A DNA stretch of 64,000 nucleotides from Halopseudomonas sabulinigri (lineage in GTDB: Bacteria; Pseudomonadota; Gammaproteobacteria; Pseudomonadales; Pseudomonadaceae). Below are positions 43,473 through 53,447 of the stretch, in pieces (position 1 is the stretch's first letter; the number at the start of each line of letters is the position of its first letter). The stretch covers positions 2,046,001 through 2,110,000 of the forward strand of contig NZ_LT629763.1 of the NCBI RefSeq assembly GCF_900105255.1, read 5' to 3'. A model generated the notes under the pieces. It worked only from the letters and a program-made list of their open reading frames with translations. It searched no databases and was not told the origin of the DNA. The translations under genes were made by a program, and so were the position numbers.

Positions 43473-44668
43473 GCGGCGGCCTCCTCGACGGCAGCTTTTT
43501 CCTCAAGGCCATACTGCCGAATAAGCATGTCGCGCTTGGCCGGCAGAAAGTTGATGCGCGAGGGGTCGCGATCAACCGCATCCAGCAGACGTTTGTCCAT
43601 CACCCGAAACCACAGGCGCGGGAAGTAAGCCAGCAGATACATGCCAAAGTAACCGTTCGGCAGCCGCGGCAAATCCGGAAAGTCGCGCAATGATTGATAG
43701 CGCCGCGTGGGATGGGCATGGTGGTCGGAATGACGCTGCAGGTGAAACAGCGCCCAGTTGGAAAACAGGTGATTGCTGTTCCAGGAGTGGTGCGGCTGGC
43801 AGCGCTCATAACGGCCGCTGGCCTGCTTCTGGCGCAGCAAGCCATAGTGCTCTAGGTAATTCGCTTGGGTCAGCTGGAAGGCACCCCAGAACGCGATCAG
43901 CAGCATCACCGGCAGCATTTCTATACCCAGCCAGGCGATCAGCCCGATATAGAGCACGGCGCTGATCAGCCCCGGTTGCAGGATTTCGTTATCCAGACTC
44001 CATACCGACTTGCCACACCGGTCCAGCCGCTGCGCCTCCAGATCCCAGGCGCGAAAGAAGGCGCCGGGCATCTCGCGGAAAACGAAGCGGTAGATACTTT
44101 CGCCCATACGCGCCGAGGCCGGGTCTTCCGGGGTAGCGACGTCGCGATGATGGCCGCGATTGTGCTCGACAAAAAAGTGTCCATAACACCCCAACGCCAA
44201 GGTTATCTTGGCCAGCCAGCGCTCCAGCGCGCTCTTTTTGTGGCCCATTTCATGCCCCAGATTGAGCCCAAAGCCGAGCGACCCGCCGGTCGCCAGGATC
44301 ACCGCCAGGGTGCCGTACCAGGGCAACTCGTGGGTACCAAGAAAAATGATATTGACCAGAAAGCTGGCCCACAGAATGGGCACCAGCGCGTAGGTAACAT
44401 AGCGGTAATAGGGGTCGGCTTCGAGCGCCGGCACCGCCTCTTCGGGGGGATTGCTGAGGTCCTCGCCAAGCACGCCGTCGAGCATTGGAATCACGACATA
44501 ACCAAACAGCGTGGACAGCCACAGCCAGATGATCTGCGGCGATACAAACATATAAAGCAGCGGCCCTACCAGAGCGAGGCCCGGCACCATCAACGAAAAC
44601 AACCAGAGCCGGCGTTTTCGATCCACGTAGCCCGACAGGCCATTATCCTGCGCAGCGAAAGCAGTCAT
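43469..44668 (-). CDS. alkB: Alkane 1-monooxygenase AlkB
   Basis: This 399-residue integral-membrane di-iron enzyme hydroxylates the terminal carbon of alkanes. The His motifs are HEMGH (139-143), EHNRGHH (168-174) and LQRHSDHHAHP (310-320), with NYLEHYGL (270-277), the AlkB hallmark. About six TM helices are spread over 20-270. The start has AAGAGGATG upstream. It is divergent from an AraC-type regulator and cotranslated with the rubredoxin gene. The residue controlling chain length could not be placed by eye. Confidence 0.95.
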   Translation of the reverse strand: MTAFAAQDNGLSGYVDRKRRLWLFSLMVPGLALVGPLLYMFVSPQIIWLWLSTLFGYVVIPMLDGVLGEDLSNPPEEAVPALEADPYYRYVTYALVPILWASFLVNIIFLGTHELPWYGTLAVILATGGSLGFGLNLGHEMGHKKSALERWLAKITLALGCYGHFFVEHNRGHHRDVATPEDPASARMGESIYRFVFREMPGAFFRAWDLEAQRLDRCGKSVWSLDNEILQPGLISAVLYIGLIAWLGIEMLPVMLLIAFWGAFQLTQANYLEHYGLLRQKQASGRYERCQPHHSWNSNHLFSNWALFHLQRHSDHHAHPTRRYQSLRDFPDLPRLPNGYFGMYLLAYFPRLWFRVMDKRLLDAVDRDPSRINFLPAKRDMLIRQYGLEEKAAVEEAAA

Positions 44669-44680
44669 GCGGTCATCCTC

Positions 44681-44688
44681 TTGTTGTT
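44681..44688 (-). promoter_or_regulatory. Hfq/Crc-type CA motif at alkB
   Basis: On the minus strand AACAACAA fits AAnAAnAA exactly. It abuts GAGG of the alkB ribosome site (ATG at 44668). In Pseudomonas putida Crc/Hfq repress alkane genes; binding here is inferred. Confidence 0.55.
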
Positions 44689-44787
44689 ATGGCTATGACC
44701 GTTACATCTTCTGCCTCACCTGCCGCCACCACACCCGTTGCAAGCGGCAAGTTATCGTCATATTGTGACAACAGCGCACGCACAACC

Positions 44788-44798
44788 AACAACAATAA
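44788..44798 (+). promoter_or_regulatory. Double CA motif before the AraC regulator
   Basis: AACAACAATAA contains two overlapping exact AAnAAnAA matches (44788-44795 and 44791-44798). They lie just 5' of the weak ribosome site of the AraC-type gene (ATG 44811). Confidence 0.5.
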
Positions 44799-44810
44799 AG
44801 CAGGCCCAGC

Positions 44811-45854
44811 ATGCCATCAGCCCCCTACTGGCTTGGCCCGGCGGTTCACCCGGTGTATGCCCGACTGGTCTACGCCGAGCTACTGCGCCAGGGGCTTACC
44901 GCCACCCAGTTGCAGACCGACAGCGCACTGGATTGGCAGCGACTGCTGCACGATAACCACTTCCTCAACCTGAACCAGCTGCAAACGCTGCTATTGCAGG
45001 CTGTTGCCCTGAGCGGGCAACCCTGGCTTGGCTTTGCCGTGGGTATGCACACCGATGTCAGTGCACACGGCCCAGCCGGCTACGCCGCGGTGACCGCCAG
45101 CACACTCAAAGAAGGTATTCTGCTCAGCGAGCGCTACGCCAGCCTGCGCCAGCATCTGGCACGCTTTCGTCTGGAATCGGTTGAGCCGCCAGTGCTGGTT
45201 TTGGATGAGTTGAAGGTGCCAGATACGCTACGCGAGTACCTGCTGGGGCACTTCGTGACCGGTATGCTGCGCTTGCTGGAAACCCTCGGCGGGCAGCCGC
45301 TACAACAGCTGATAGGGATTGACTGGCCGCTGGCACGACCTGATTGGTGGACCGAGGTTGAGGGATATGCCGCACGCTGGCGGTTTGGCAGCGATGCGCT
45401 GCGAATCCACTTACCGCAAGGCCTGCTGCAGCAACCTTGCCTGGGAGCGGATGCCGATGCCTGCGCACAGGCACTGCGCGACTGCGAACACCAGCTGGAC
45501 CGTCAGCAACGTGGCGGCTCCATGAGTGAACGCATCAAACTGCGGCTACTGCGCTGTGAACCACCCTACCCCACGCTGGCCGAACTGGCCGCCCAGGAGA
45601 ACCTGAGCGCACGCACGCTGATTCGCCACCTGCACAGCGAAGGCACCCGCTACCAGGTGTTACTCGACGACCTGCGCAGCGAGCAAGCCACCTGGCTGCT
45701 GTTGCACTCCGAGCTGAGCATGGAGCGTATCGCCGAACGTCTGGGTTACCAGGACACCAGTAACTTCAGTCGCACCTTCAGGCGCTGGCACGGCTGTGCG
45801 CCACGCGACTACCGCCTGCGGCACCAGTCCCAGCAAGTGCCGACAGCCGGCTAA
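44811..45854 (+). CDS. AraC-family regulator, probable alkane activator
   Basis: This 347-residue protein has an N-terminal ligand domain of the arabinose-binding-like type seen in OruR/ArgR-like AraC proteins (about 20-205; GPAGYAAVTASTLKEGI). Two helix-turn-helix motifs follow (about 255-335), with LAAQENLSARTLIRHLHSEG and IAERLGYQDTSNFSRTFRRWHGCAPRDYR. It is divergent from alkB across 142 bases, as AlkR is near alkM in Acinetobacter. I infer that it activates alkB in response to alkanes. It converges with the PQQ dehydrogenase with a two-base gap. Confidence 0.8.
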   Translation: MPSAPYWLGPAVHPVYARLVYAELLRQGLTATQLQTDSALDWQRLLHDNHFLNLNQLQTLLLQAVALSGQPWLGFAVGMHTDVSAHGPAGYAAVTASTLKEGILLSERYASLRQHLARFRLESVEPPVLVLDELKVPDTLREYLLGHFVTGMLRLLETLGGQPLQQLIGIDWPLARPDWWTEVEGYAARWRFGSDALRIHLPQGLLQQPCLGADADACAQALRDCEHQLDRQQRGGSMSERIKLRLLRCEPPYPTLAELAAQENLSARTLIRHLHSEGTRYQVLLDDLRSEQATWLLLHSELSMERIAERLGYQDTSNFSRTFRRWHGCAPRDYRLRHQSQQVPTAG

Positions 45855-45856
45855 GC

Positions 45857-46954
45857 TCAGTTGCTCGGGGTGACGCGCAGGACCCTACCCTTGGCACTGT
45901 CGGTCAGCAGGTAGAGCGCGCCATCAGGCCCGGTGCGAACATCGCGAAAACGCACGCCCAACTCCTTGAACAGACTCTCCTGCTCAACTACCTGAGTGCC
46001 ATCCAGCACCACCCGGCGTACCTCTTTGCCGGCTAGCGCCGAGACCAGCAGATTACCCTGCCACTGCGGGAACAGCTCGCCGCGATAGAGCGTCATGCCG
46101 GACGGCGCAATGGACGGAGTCCAGTGCAACAAGGGTTGCTCCAGGCCCGGCAGCTCGGTGTAGGGCGAGACCTGCGCGCCGTCGTAATCGATGCCATAGG
46201 TAATTTTCGGCCAGCCGTAATTCTTGCCGGCCTCGATCAGGTTGATCTCATCGCCACCGCGCGGACCGTGCTCATGGCTGAATACCCGACCCGTGTCCGC
46301 GTCGACCACAATGCCCTGTACGTTGCGGTGACCGATGCTGTAGAGCTCCGGCTGCGCGCCCGACTCAGCAACAAAGGGGTTGTCCTGAGGCGCGGAACCA
46401 TCGCGATTCAAACGCACGATACTACCCAGATGGTTGGTCGTATTCTGCGCTTGCTCGCGGTAGTCAAAGCCATCGCCCAGGGTCAGTAACAGGGTGTCAT
46501 CGGCCAGAAAGGCGATGCGCCCGCCATAGTGTGCGCTGCCTTTCTTGGCCGGCTCCACGCGGAAGATCTCCTGCGTGTTTTCCAGGGCGCTACCGTTGAA
46601 GCGAGCTGAGGCCAAACAAGTATGGTTGGCCTCAGCGGTGCCGCAGGCGTAGCTGAGAAACAACTCGCCCGACTCGGCAAAGTCGGGCGCCAGCGCCAGC
46701 CCCATCAGACCGGCCTGACTATTGACGAAGGCTTGCGGCACGCCACTGATCGGCTCAGCCTGCAGCTCGCCGGCGGCATTGATCAGACGCAAGCGCCCGG
46801 CACGCTCGGTCACCAGCATGCCGCCATCGGGCAGAAACGCCAACGACCACGGGTACGCCAGGCCTTCCGCCACTGGCGTCACCTGATACTCAGCAGCGTG
46901 ACTGGCACTGGCGGCCAGCAACAGACCAGCGGCAACAATGGATTTATTCAACAT
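45857..46954 (-). CDS. PQQ-dependent soluble sugar dehydrogenase-like protein
   Basis: The protein has 365 residues from ATG 46954 with AAGGAG. A signal peptide (1-20) is followed by a six-bladed propeller of the soluble aldose/glucose dehydrogenase type: GLAYPWSLAFLPDGGMLVTER, GGRIAFLADDTLLLTLGDG, IGHRNVQGIVVDADTGRVFSHEHGPRGGDEIN and GPDGALYLLTDS. It would oxidise aldoses in the periplasm with PQQ and Ca2+. The adjacent upstream gene encodes a four-helix membrane protein on the same strand, so the two may work together. Confidence 0.86.
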   Translation of the reverse strand: MLNKSIVAAGLLLAASASHAAEYQVTPVAEGLAYPWSLAFLPDGGMLVTERAGRLRLINAAGELQAEPISGVPQAFVNSQAGLMGLALAPDFAESGELFLSYACGTAEANHTCLASARFNGSALENTQEIFRVEPAKKGSAHYGGRIAFLADDTLLLTLGDGFDYREQAQNTTNHLGSIVRLNRDGSAPQDNPFVAESGAQPELYSIGHRNVQGIVVDADTGRVFSHEHGPRGGDEINLIEAGKNYGWPKITYGIDYDGAQVSPYTELPGLEQPLLHWTPSIAPSGMTLYRGELFPQWQGNLLVSALAGKEVRRVVLDGTQVVEQESLFKELGVRFRDVRTGPDGALYLLTDSAKGRVLRVTPSN

Positions 46955-46977
46955 GGCAATTCTCCTTGTACCGGGCT

Positions 46978-47451
46978 TCAGCCCAGCACCCGCAGCCCGC
47001 GCCGCGCCTTGGGTTTGGTCAAGCGACCGAATAGCCAGCTGCCCAGACCGACCGCCAGCATCATGCACAGCAGACCCGAGGTAACCCGCGTCGCGGCAAT
47101 AAAGGTAGGCATTGGCAGCAGATGATTGGCCAGCGTAATGGCGGCCCAAATGCCGCCGCCCCCCGCCAGCAGGTACAGCAGGCCGCGCCAGGGCTTGAAG
47201 ATACGCCCCAGCGCTTCAGCCACCGGCAGTGCCAGCAGCAGGGTTGTGGCCACCATTACAGCGAAGATAGGGGTGAAATGCAGCAGGTCGTGCCAGCTGG
47301 TGGCAAGCCGCGTGGGCATGTCTACCGGCACGCTCATGTCTTGCAGAAACAGCAGGTTGAACTGGGTTTGCACCAGACTGCCCAAGACGGTGGCGAGCGC
47401 CACGGCGAGCAGATAGAAAAGGATGATCCGCAGTACGGATACGAGCTTCAT
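46978..47451 (-). CDS. Four-helix inner-membrane protein
   Basis: This 157-residue protein has four hydrophobic helices (about 4-26, 56-79, 90-112, 122-142). The loop after helix 1 contains QFNLLFLQDMSVPVDMPTRLATSWHDLLHF. The tail is basic (KPKARRGLRVLG). An AGGA ribosome site precedes ATG 47451. I know no named family. It lies 23 bases upstream of the sugar dehydrogenase gene, so a quinone- or assembly-related role is a possibility only. Confidence 0.65.
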   Translation of the reverse strand: MKLVSVLRIILFYLLAVALATVLGSLVQTQFNLLFLQDMSVPVDMPTRLATSWHDLLHFTPIFAVMVATTLLLALPVAEALGRIFKPWRGLLYLLAGGGGIWAAITLANHLLPMPTFIAATRVTSGLLCMMLAVGLGSWLFGRLTKPKARRGLRVLG

Positions 47452-47458
47452 TCTTGTT
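47451..47458 (-). promoter_or_regulatory. CA motif overlapping the membrane-protein start
   Basis: AACAAGAA fits AAnAAnAA and its last A is the first base of the ATG. It lies between AGGA and the start codon of the gene ending at 46978. A chance match is possible. Confidence 0.3.
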
Positions 47459-47486
47459 TTCCTGATCAGACAAAAGGGGTGTTGGT

Positions 47487-47771
47487 TCAGACGTCGGCAG
47501 GGCCTTCCGGCAATTCGGGCAGGTTGCGCAGCGCCTGTTCATAGGCCGGTGTATCAAAGGGCTGATCGCTGTCCAGCATCACACCAATGCTGTGGGCCAG
47601 CACCTGCGCCATCAATTCCAGGCTTTCTTCACGGGCGTAGCCCACCAGGGTCAGCTTGTTCAGCGTAGCCTGGGCAGCAGCCGGGTCGCCGGCGGCCAGT
47701 TGGTTCTCGATGGCCTCAATCAGTTTGCTTTGGGCGAAGGCCTCATCGACCTCGTCGTCATTCGGCTGCAT
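47487..47771 (-). CDS. Conserved small helical protein
   Basis: This 94-residue soluble protein is predicted helical, with an acidic N-terminus (MQPNDDEVDEAF), a charged amphipathic pattern (AIENQLAAGDPAAAQATLNKL) and ELPEGPADV at the end. It lies 57 bases downstream of fba on the same strand. I recall small unannotated genes at this place in pseudomonad chromosomes. The function is unknown. Confidence 0.6.
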   Translation of the reverse strand: MQPNDDEVDEAFAQSKLIEAIENQLAAGDPAAAQATLNKLTLVGYAREESLELMAQVLAHSIGVMLDSDQPFDTPAYEQALRNLPELPEGPADV

Positions 47772-47797
47772 GGAATTGCCTCGGTGTCAGATGGCAA

Positions 47798-47819
47798 CAG
47801 GGCGGCCGAAGCCGCCCTG
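47798..47819 (-). terminator. Hairpin after fba
   Basis: CAGGGCGGC pairs with GCCGCCCTG; on the minus strand the loop is TTCG. It starts 10 bases after the fba stop, but the T-run is poor, so read-through to the small gene is likely. Confidence 0.55.
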
Positions 47820-47828
47820 CGCCGTGCC

Positions 47829-48893
47829 TTAGTTGATCTTGGGGTCCAGTTCACCGCGCGCGTAGCGCTCGAACATGTCATCCAGGCAGATCGGCTTGAT
47901 CTTGGAGGCGTTGCCCGCGGTGCCAAAGGCTTCGTACCGCGCGATACAGATGTCGCGCATGGCATCGACGGTCTTGGCGAGGAACTTGCGCGGGTCGAAT
48001 TCGGCCGGGTTCTGCGCCATGAAGCGACGTACCGCACCGGTTGAAGCCAGACGCAGGTCGGTATCGATGTTGACCTTGCGCACGCCAAACTTGATGCCCT
48101 CAACGATTTCTTCCACCGGCACACCGTAGGTTTCCGGAATTTCGCCACCAAATTCGTTGATGATCTTCAGCCACTCCTGCGGCACGGAAGAGGAGCCGTG
48201 CATGACCAGGTGGGTATCGGGAATGCGCTGATGGATCGCCTTGATCTGCTCGATGGCGAGGATATCGCCGGTCGGCGGACGGGTGAACTTGTAAGCACCG
48301 TGGCTGGTGCCGATGGCAATTGCCAGGGCGTCAACGCCGGTCTGCTTGACGAAGTCGGCGGCTTCTTCCGGATCAGTCAGCATCTGGCTGTGATCCAGCA
48401 CACCCTCGGCGCCAATGCCGTCTTCTTCACCGGCCATACCGGTTTCCAGACTACCCAGGCAGCCCAGCTCACCTTCTACGGACACACCGCAGGCGTGCGC
48501 CATTTCAACGGTACGACGGGTTACGTCGACGTTGTACTCGTAGCTGGTCGGCGTCTTGCCGTCTTCACCCAGCGAACCGTCCATCATTACCGAGGAGAAG
48601 CCCAGCTGGATGGAACGTTGGCAGACCGCCGGGCTGGTGCCGTGGTCCTGGTGCATACACACCGGAATGTGCGGAAACTCTTCGATCGCCGCCAGAATCA
48701 GGTGACGCAGAAACGGGGCGCCGGCATATTTGCGCGCGCCGGCCGAGGCTTGCACGATGACCGGGGAGTCGGTCTTGTCGGCCGCTTCCATGATGGCGCG
48801 CATCTGCTCCAGGTTGTTGACGTTGAACGCGGGCACGCCGTAGCCGTATTCGGCGGCGTGGTCGAGCATCTGGCGCAGGCTGATCAGGGCCAT
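47829..48893 (-). CDS. fba: Class II fructose-bisphosphate aldolase
   Basis: This 354-residue zinc aldolase splits fructose 1,6-bisphosphate into GAP and DHAP. Key blocks are [14 protein letters not shown] (about 18-31), the zinc-binding [10 protein letters not shown] near residue 80, the second signature [17 protein letters not shown] and [10 protein letters not shown] near 230, with zinc His and a phosphate-binding Ser. The length fits the class IIB form in pseudomonads. It is the last glycolytic gene in the minus-strand cluster. Confidence 0.96.
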   Translation of the reverse strand: MALISLRQMLDHAAEYGYGVPAFNVNNLEQMRAIMEAADKTDSPVIVQASAGARKYAGAPFLRHLILAAIEEFPHIPVCMHQDHGTSPAVCQRSIQLGFSSVMMDGSLGEDGKTPTSYEYNVDVTRRTVEMAHACGVSVEGELGCLGSLETGMAGEEDGIGAEGVLDHSQMLTDPEEAADFVKQTGVDALAIAIGTSHGAYKFTRPPTGDILAIEQIKAIHQRIPDTHLVMHGSSSVPQEWLKIINEFGGEIPETYGVPVEEIVEGIKFGVRKVNIDTDLRLASTGAVRRFMAQNPAEFDPRKFLAKTVDAMRDICIARYEAFGTAGNASKIKPICLDDMFERYARGELDPKIN

Positions 48894-48999
48894 AATCTAT
48901 TTCTCCGTAAAAAGTTGTCATGGCGACAAGCTGCTAGCCTCAAGTGGCAAGCTGCCCGGTACATTCGGACAGTTTACTCGTCTCGCTTGAGCTTGGTCA

Positions 49000-49028
49000 C
49001 CCCTTGCGCCCTGCTTGGCCGCAAGGGG
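49000..49028. other. Stem-loop between pgk and fba
   Basis: The 9-base stem CCCCTTGCG/CGCAAGGGG has an 11-base loop. No T-run follows on the minus strand. It may affect pgk–fba transcript processing or partial termination. Confidence 0.4.
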
Positions 49029-49074
49029 GCAGCTTATCGTTTGCTTCTTTGCAGCAATTCGCGTGAAGCTGAAT

Positions 49075-50235
49075 TTATTGAGCGCACGACTCCAGCACTT
49101 CTACGGCAGGCAACACCTTGCCCTCGACAAACTCGAGGAAGGCACCACCACCGGTGGAAATATAGGAAATCTGCTCGGCCACGCCGTACTTGTCGATAGC
49201 AGCCAGAGTGTCGCCACCGCCGGCAATCGAGAAGGCCGGGCTCTCGGCAATCGCCAGCGCCAGCGCCTTGGTGCCTTCGCCGAACTGGTCGAACTCGAAG
49301 ACACCGACCGGGCCGTTCCACAAAATGGTACCGGAGGCCTTCAGCAGCTCGGCAAACTGCGCAGCCGTCTGCGGGCCAATGTCGAGAATCATGTCATCTT
49401 CGGCGACATCCGCGACCAGCTTGACGGTGGCTTCGGCGTCTTCGGCAAAGGCCTTGGCGACCACCACGTCCACCGGCAGCGGCACGCTGACCTTGGCGGC
49501 AATCGCCTTGGCGGTGTCCAGCAGATCGGCCTCGTACAGCGATTTGCCGACCGGCAGACCGGCGGCAGCCAGGAAGGTGTTGGCGATACCGCCACCGACA
49601 ATCAACTGGTCACACTTTTCCGAGAGCGCGTTGAGCACGTCCAGTTTGGTCGACACCTTGGAGCCCGCCACGATAGCCGCCATCGGGCGCGCCGGCTTGT
49701 CCAGCGCCTTGGCCAGCGCGTCCAGCTCGGCTGCCAGCAGCGGGCCGGCACAGGCCACCTTGGCAAACTTGGCGACACCGTGGGTGGAACCCTGCGCGCG
49801 GTGCGCGGTGCCGAAGGCGTCCATGACGAATACATCGCAGAGCGCGGCGTACTCCTGTGCCAGGGTATCGGTGTTCTTCTTCTCGCCCTGGTTGAAGCGC
49901 ACGTTCTCCAACAGCACCAGCTCGCCCGGTTGCACGGTCACGCCGCCCAGATAGTCACGAACCAGCGGCACATCACGCCCCAGGGCCTTGCTCAGGTAAG
50001 CGGCGACCGGTGCCAGACTGTTCTCTTCGCTGAACACGCCTTCTTCCGGGCGACCCAGATGCGAGCACACCATCACCGCTGCGCCCTTCTCCAGCGCCAG
50101 TTTGATGGTCGGCAGCGCGGCAAGAATACGCGCATCGCTGCTCACCTGGCCGTTTTTGACCGGTACGTTGAGGTCTTCACGGATAAGTACACGCTGGCCT
50201 TTGAGGTTCAGCTCGTTCATCGTCAATACGGTCAT
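49075..50235 (-). CDS. pgk: Phosphoglycerate kinase
   Basis: This 386-residue enzyme interconverts 1,3-bisphosphoglycerate and 3-phosphoglycerate with ADP/ATP. Signatures: [22 protein letters not shown] near residue 15, [28 protein letters not shown], and the nucleotide site [19 protein letters not shown] followed by [12 protein letters not shown]. It lies between epd and fba on the minus strand. Length and motifs are complete. Confidence 0.97.
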   Translation of the reverse strand: MTVLTMNELNLKGQRVLIREDLNVPVKNGQVSSDARILAALPTIKLALEKGAAVMVCSHLGRPEEGVFSEENSLAPVAAYLSKALGRDVPLVRDYLGGVTVQPGELVLLENVRFNQGEKKNTDTLAQEYAALCDVFVMDAFGTAHRAQGSTHGVAKFAKVACAGPLLAAELDALAKALDKPARPMAAIVAGSKVSTKLDVLNALSEKCDQLIVGGGIANTFLAAAGLPVGKSLYEADLLDTAKAIAAKVSVPLPVDVVVAKAFAEDAEATVKLVADVAEDDMILDIGPQTAAQFAELLKASGTILWNGPVGVFEFDQFGEGTKALALAIAESPAFSIAGGGDTLAAIDKYGVAEQISYISTGGGAFLEFVEGKVLPAVEVLESCAQ

Positions 50236-50315
50236 AGCCCGCTCCTTGATAAGTTAACAGTCGATACTTGCAATATATTCGCCAAATCTTTGCAGTTCGT
50301 GTGCAGCGCCAGTGC

Positions 50316-51350
50316 TCACTGGTCCCGCTGCAGCCAATAGCCGGCGACATCCAGCATGCGATTGGCGAAGCCCCATTCGTTATCGAACCAGACCAGCAGG
50401 TTCACCAGTCGCGGGCCGGAGACCCGGGTCTGGCTACCATCGACAATCGCCGAATGCGGATCGTGGTTGAAGTCGCAACTGGCATGCGGCAGCTCGGTGT
50501 AATCCAGCAGGCCAGCCAGCGGCCCCTGGGCGGCCTCGCGCAACAGCTGATTGACCTCATCGGCACTGGTATCGCGCGCGCACAGCAAGGTGATGTCCAG
50601 CGCCGACACATTCACCGTGGGCACCCGCACCGCCTTGGCCTGGATACGCCCGGCCAGCTCCGGCAGCAGCCGCTCTATGCCGCGCGCCAGCCCGGTAGAG
50701 ACCGGAATGATCGACTGAAAAGCCGAACGCGTGCGCCGCAGGTCACTGTGATGATAGGCATCAATCACCGGCTGATCGTTCATTGCCGAATGAAGGGTAG
50801 TGATCGAAACCTGCTCCAGACCCAACTGCTCATTCAGCAGTTTGAGCAGCGGCACACCGCAATTGGTGGTGCAGGACGCGTTGGATACCAGCCGCGCAGC
50901 GCTCGGCAGCTGTGCATGATTTACGCCGTAAACCAGCGTGGCGTCCACCGCCTGCTCACTGGCCATCGGCTGCGAAAACAGCACCCGTGGCACGCCGGCG
51001 TGCACAAAGCGCAGTCCCTGCTCGCGTGTGGTGTACTGCCCAGAGCATTCCAGCAGCAGATCAATGCCTAGCCCCTGCCAGTCAATACCTTCCGGCTCGG
51101 ACTGACGCAGCACCTGAATCTCCTGGCCCGCCACCCGCAGGCAATCGCCATCAAGCCGCACTTCGCCCGGAAAGCGGCCATGGGTGGAGTCGAAGCGGGT
51201 AAGGTATTCAATGCTTTCTCGATCGGCCAAGTCATTCAGCGCGACTATCTGCAGCTCCGCGTCGCCCCGCTCGTGCAGGGCACGCAGCACGCAGCGTCCG
51301 ATACGGCCGTAGCCGTTCAGGGCGATTCGAAAGGGCGCGCGATTTGGCAT
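50316..51350 (-). CDS. epd: Erythrose-4-phosphate dehydrogenase
   Basis: The protein has 344 residues from ATG 51350. The NAD-binding start RIALNGYGRIGRCVLRAL is followed by the active-site block SNASCTTNC with Cys160 and the catalytic His in ITTLHSAMNDQ. It belongs to the GapA/Epd family. Position between tkt and pgk, and the divergence from GapA-like sequences, favour Epd, which oxidises erythrose 4-phosphate for pyridoxal phosphate synthesis. A GAPDH role cannot be excluded by sequence alone. Confidence 0.85.
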   Translation of the reverse strand: MPNRAPFRIALNGYGRIGRCVLRALHERGDAELQIVALNDLADRESIEYLTRFDSTHGRFPGEVRLDGDCLRVAGQEIQVLRQSEPEGIDWQGLGIDLLLECSGQYTTREQGLRFVHAGVPRVLFSQPMASEQAVDATLVYGVNHAQLPSAARLVSNASCTTNCGVPLLKLLNEQLGLEQVSITTLHSAMNDQPVIDAYHHSDLRRTRSAFQSIIPVSTGLARGIERLLPELAGRIQAKAVRVPTVNVSALDITLLCARDTSADEVNQLLREAAQGPLAGLLDYTELPHASCDFNHDPHSAIVDGSQTRVSGPRLVNLLVWFDNEWGFANRMLDVAGYWLQRDQ

Positions 51351-51369
51351 AGCAGCCGAGGCTCCGTTC

Positions 51370-51440
51370 AGCTGCAAGCTGCAGACGGCAAGCCGCAAGC
51401 GCTCGGTGAACGGCTTGCAGCTTGCGACTTGCGGCTTGCG
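51370..51440. repeat. GCTTGCGGCTTG-type inverted repeat between tkt and epd
   Basis: AGCTGCAAGC (51370-51379) pairs with GCTTGCAGCT (51413-51422). GCAAGCCGCAAG inside 51387-51400 pairs with CTTGCGGCTTGC (51428-51439). The nested inverted repeats can form a large stem-loop in the tkt–epd transcript. Related copies lie at 55874 and 58121. Confidence 0.6.
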
Positions 51441-51446
51441 GCCGGG

Positions 51447-53447
51447 TTAATCTTCCAACAACTCTTCAGCCGCCAGCAGCACGTTCTGCAGGGTAAAGCC
51501 GAACTCCTCGAACAGCGCATTGGCCGGTGCCGACTCACCGAAGGTCTGCATGCCGATGATGCGGCCGTCGAGGCCGACGTACTTGTACCAGAAGTCCGCG
51601 TGGGCCGCTTCGATGGCGATGCGCGCACCGACTTCCAGCGGCAATACGGCCTGCTTGTACTCGGCCTCCTGCTGGTCGAACACGCTGGTAGACGGCATGG
51701 ACACCACGCGCACCTGCTTGCCCTGCTCGGTCAGCGCAGTCCAGGCATCTACCGCCAGACCCACTTCGGAACCGGTAGCAATCAGAATCAGTTCCGGCTC
51801 GCCAGCGCAATCCTTGAGTACGTAACCGCCGCGCGCCACATCGGCCAGCTGCGCCGCGTCACGCTCCTGGTGCGGCAGGTTCTGGCGCGAGAACACCAGC
51901 GCGCTGGGGCCATCTGCGCGCTCGAGCGCGTACTTCCAGGCAACCGCCGACTCGACCGCATCGGCCGGACGCCAGGTATCCAGATTCGGCGTGCCGCGCA
52001 GGCTCGCCAGTTGCTCGATCGGCTGGTGGGTCGGGCCGTCTTCGCCCAGACCAATGGAGTCGTGGGTATAGACGTGAATAACGCGCTGGCGCATCAGCGC
52101 CGACATGCGTACCGCGTTGCGCGCGTATTCCATGAAGATCAGGAAGGTCGCGCCGTAGGGGACAAAGCCGCCGTGCAGCGCGATACCGTTCATGATCGCG
52201 GTCATGCCGAACTCGCGCACGCCGTAGAATAGATAGTTGCCGGAAGCGTCTTCCGCACTCACGCCCTTGCAGCCCTTCCATAGGGTCAGGTTGGAGGCCG
52301 CCAGGTCGGCAGAACCTCCCATCAACTCGGGCAACAGCGGGCCAAAGGCGTTCAGCGTGTTCTGGCTGGCCTTGCGGCTGGCAATGGTTTCACCCTTGTT
52401 GGCAACGTCCGCGATATAGGCTGCGGCCTGCTCACTGAAGTTGGCCGGCAGCTCACCGCTCAGGCGGCGCAGCAGCTCGCTGGCCAGGTCGGGAAAGGCA
52501 GCCTGGTAGGCGGCAAACTTGTCGTTCCAGGCGGCTTCGGCGCGGGCACCGGCTTGATGGGCATCCCACTCCGCTTTGATCTCGGCGGGAATCTCGAAGG
52601 CCGCGTGCGGCCAGTTCAGCGCCTCACGAGTCGCAACGATTTCAGCCTCGCCCAACGCCGCGCCGTGCGACTCTTCCTTGCCCTGTTTGTTAGGCGAACC
52701 AAAGCCGATGATGGTCTTGCAGCAGATCAGGGTCGGCTGCTGGGTGTTCTTGCGGGCGGTCTCAATGGCGGTCTTGATCTCATCGGCGTCATGCCCATCC
52801 ACATTGCGGATCACCTGCCAGCCATAGGCTTCGAAGCGCTTGGGCGTGTCGTCGCTGAACCAGCCTTCCACTTCGCCATCGATGGAAATGCCGTTGTCAT
52901 CGTAGAAGCCAATCAGCTTGCCCAAGCCCAGTGTGCCTGCCAGCGAGCACACCTCGTGGGAGATACCTTCCATCAGGCAGCCATCGCCCATGAACACATA
53001 GGTGTTGTGGTCTACCACGGCGTGACCATCGCGGTTGAACTGGGCGGCCAGCGTCTTCTCGGCGATCGCCATGCCGACGGCGTTGGCGATCCCCTGCCCC
53101 AGCGGGCCGGTGGTGGTTTCAACGCCGGGGGTGTAACCGTACTCCGGGTGGCCCGGCGTTTTGCTGTGCAGCTGACGGAAGCTCTTGAGGTCATCAATAC
53201 TGACGTCATAGCCGGTCAGGTGCAGCAGGGAGTAAACCAGCATGGAGCCGTGCCCGTTGGACATGACAAAGCGGTCACGGTCGGCAAAGTTGGGGTTGGC
53301 CGGGTTGTGCTTGAGGTAGTCGCGCCACAGGACTTCGGCGATATCCGCCATCCCCATGGGCGCGCCGGGGTGGCCGCTATTGGCTTTCTGCACAGCATCC
53401 ATACTAAGGGCACGGATGGCATTGGCTCGGTCACGACGGCTGGGCAT
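51447..53447 (-). CDS. tkt: Transketolase
   Basis: The ATG at 53447 follows AGGAG by six bases and is preferred to the TTG two codons upstream. The protein has 666 residues. It carries the thiamine diphosphate motif [13 protein letters not shown] (about 154) and the transketolase blocks [40 protein letters not shown] and [22 protein letters not shown]. It moves two-carbon units in the pentose phosphate pathway. It heads the tkt–epd–pgk–fba cluster and is divergent from the ArsR/methyltransferase gene. Confidence 0.97.
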   Translation of the reverse strand: MPSRRDRANAIRALSMDAVQKANSGHPGAPMGMADIAEVLWRDYLKHNPANPNFADRDRFVMSNGHGSMLVYSLLHLTGYDVSIDDLKSFRQLHSKTPGHPEYGYTPGVETTTGPLGQGIANAVGMAIAEKTLAAQFNRDGHAVVDHNTYVFMGDGCLMEGISHEVCSLAGTLGLGKLIGFYDDNGISIDGEVEGWFSDDTPKRFEAYGWQVIRNVDGHDADEIKTAIETARKNTQQPTLICCKTIIGFGSPNKQGKEESHGAALGEAEIVATREALNWPHAAFEIPAEIKAEWDAHQAGARAEAAWNDKFAAYQAAFPDLASELLRRLSGELPANFSEQAAAYIADVANKGETIASRKASQNTLNAFGPLLPELMGGSADLAASNLTLWKGCKGVSAEDASGNYLFYGVREFGMTAIMNGIALHGGFVPYGATFLIFMEYARNAVRMSALMRQRVIHVYTHDSIGLGEDGPTHQPIEQLASLRGTPNLDTWRPADAVESAVAWKYALERADGPSALVFSRQNLPHQERDAAQLADVARGGYVLKDCAGEPELILIATGSEVGLAVDAWTALTEQGKQVRVVSMPSTSVFDQQEAEYKQAVLPLEVGARIAIEAAHADFWYKYVGLDGRIIGMQTFGESAPANALFEEFGFTLQNVLLAAEELLED

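Noticed and set aside
49015-50340. 441-codon open frame antisense to pgk
   Set aside because: Opposite a complete phosphoglycerate kinase; translation lacks any known domain.
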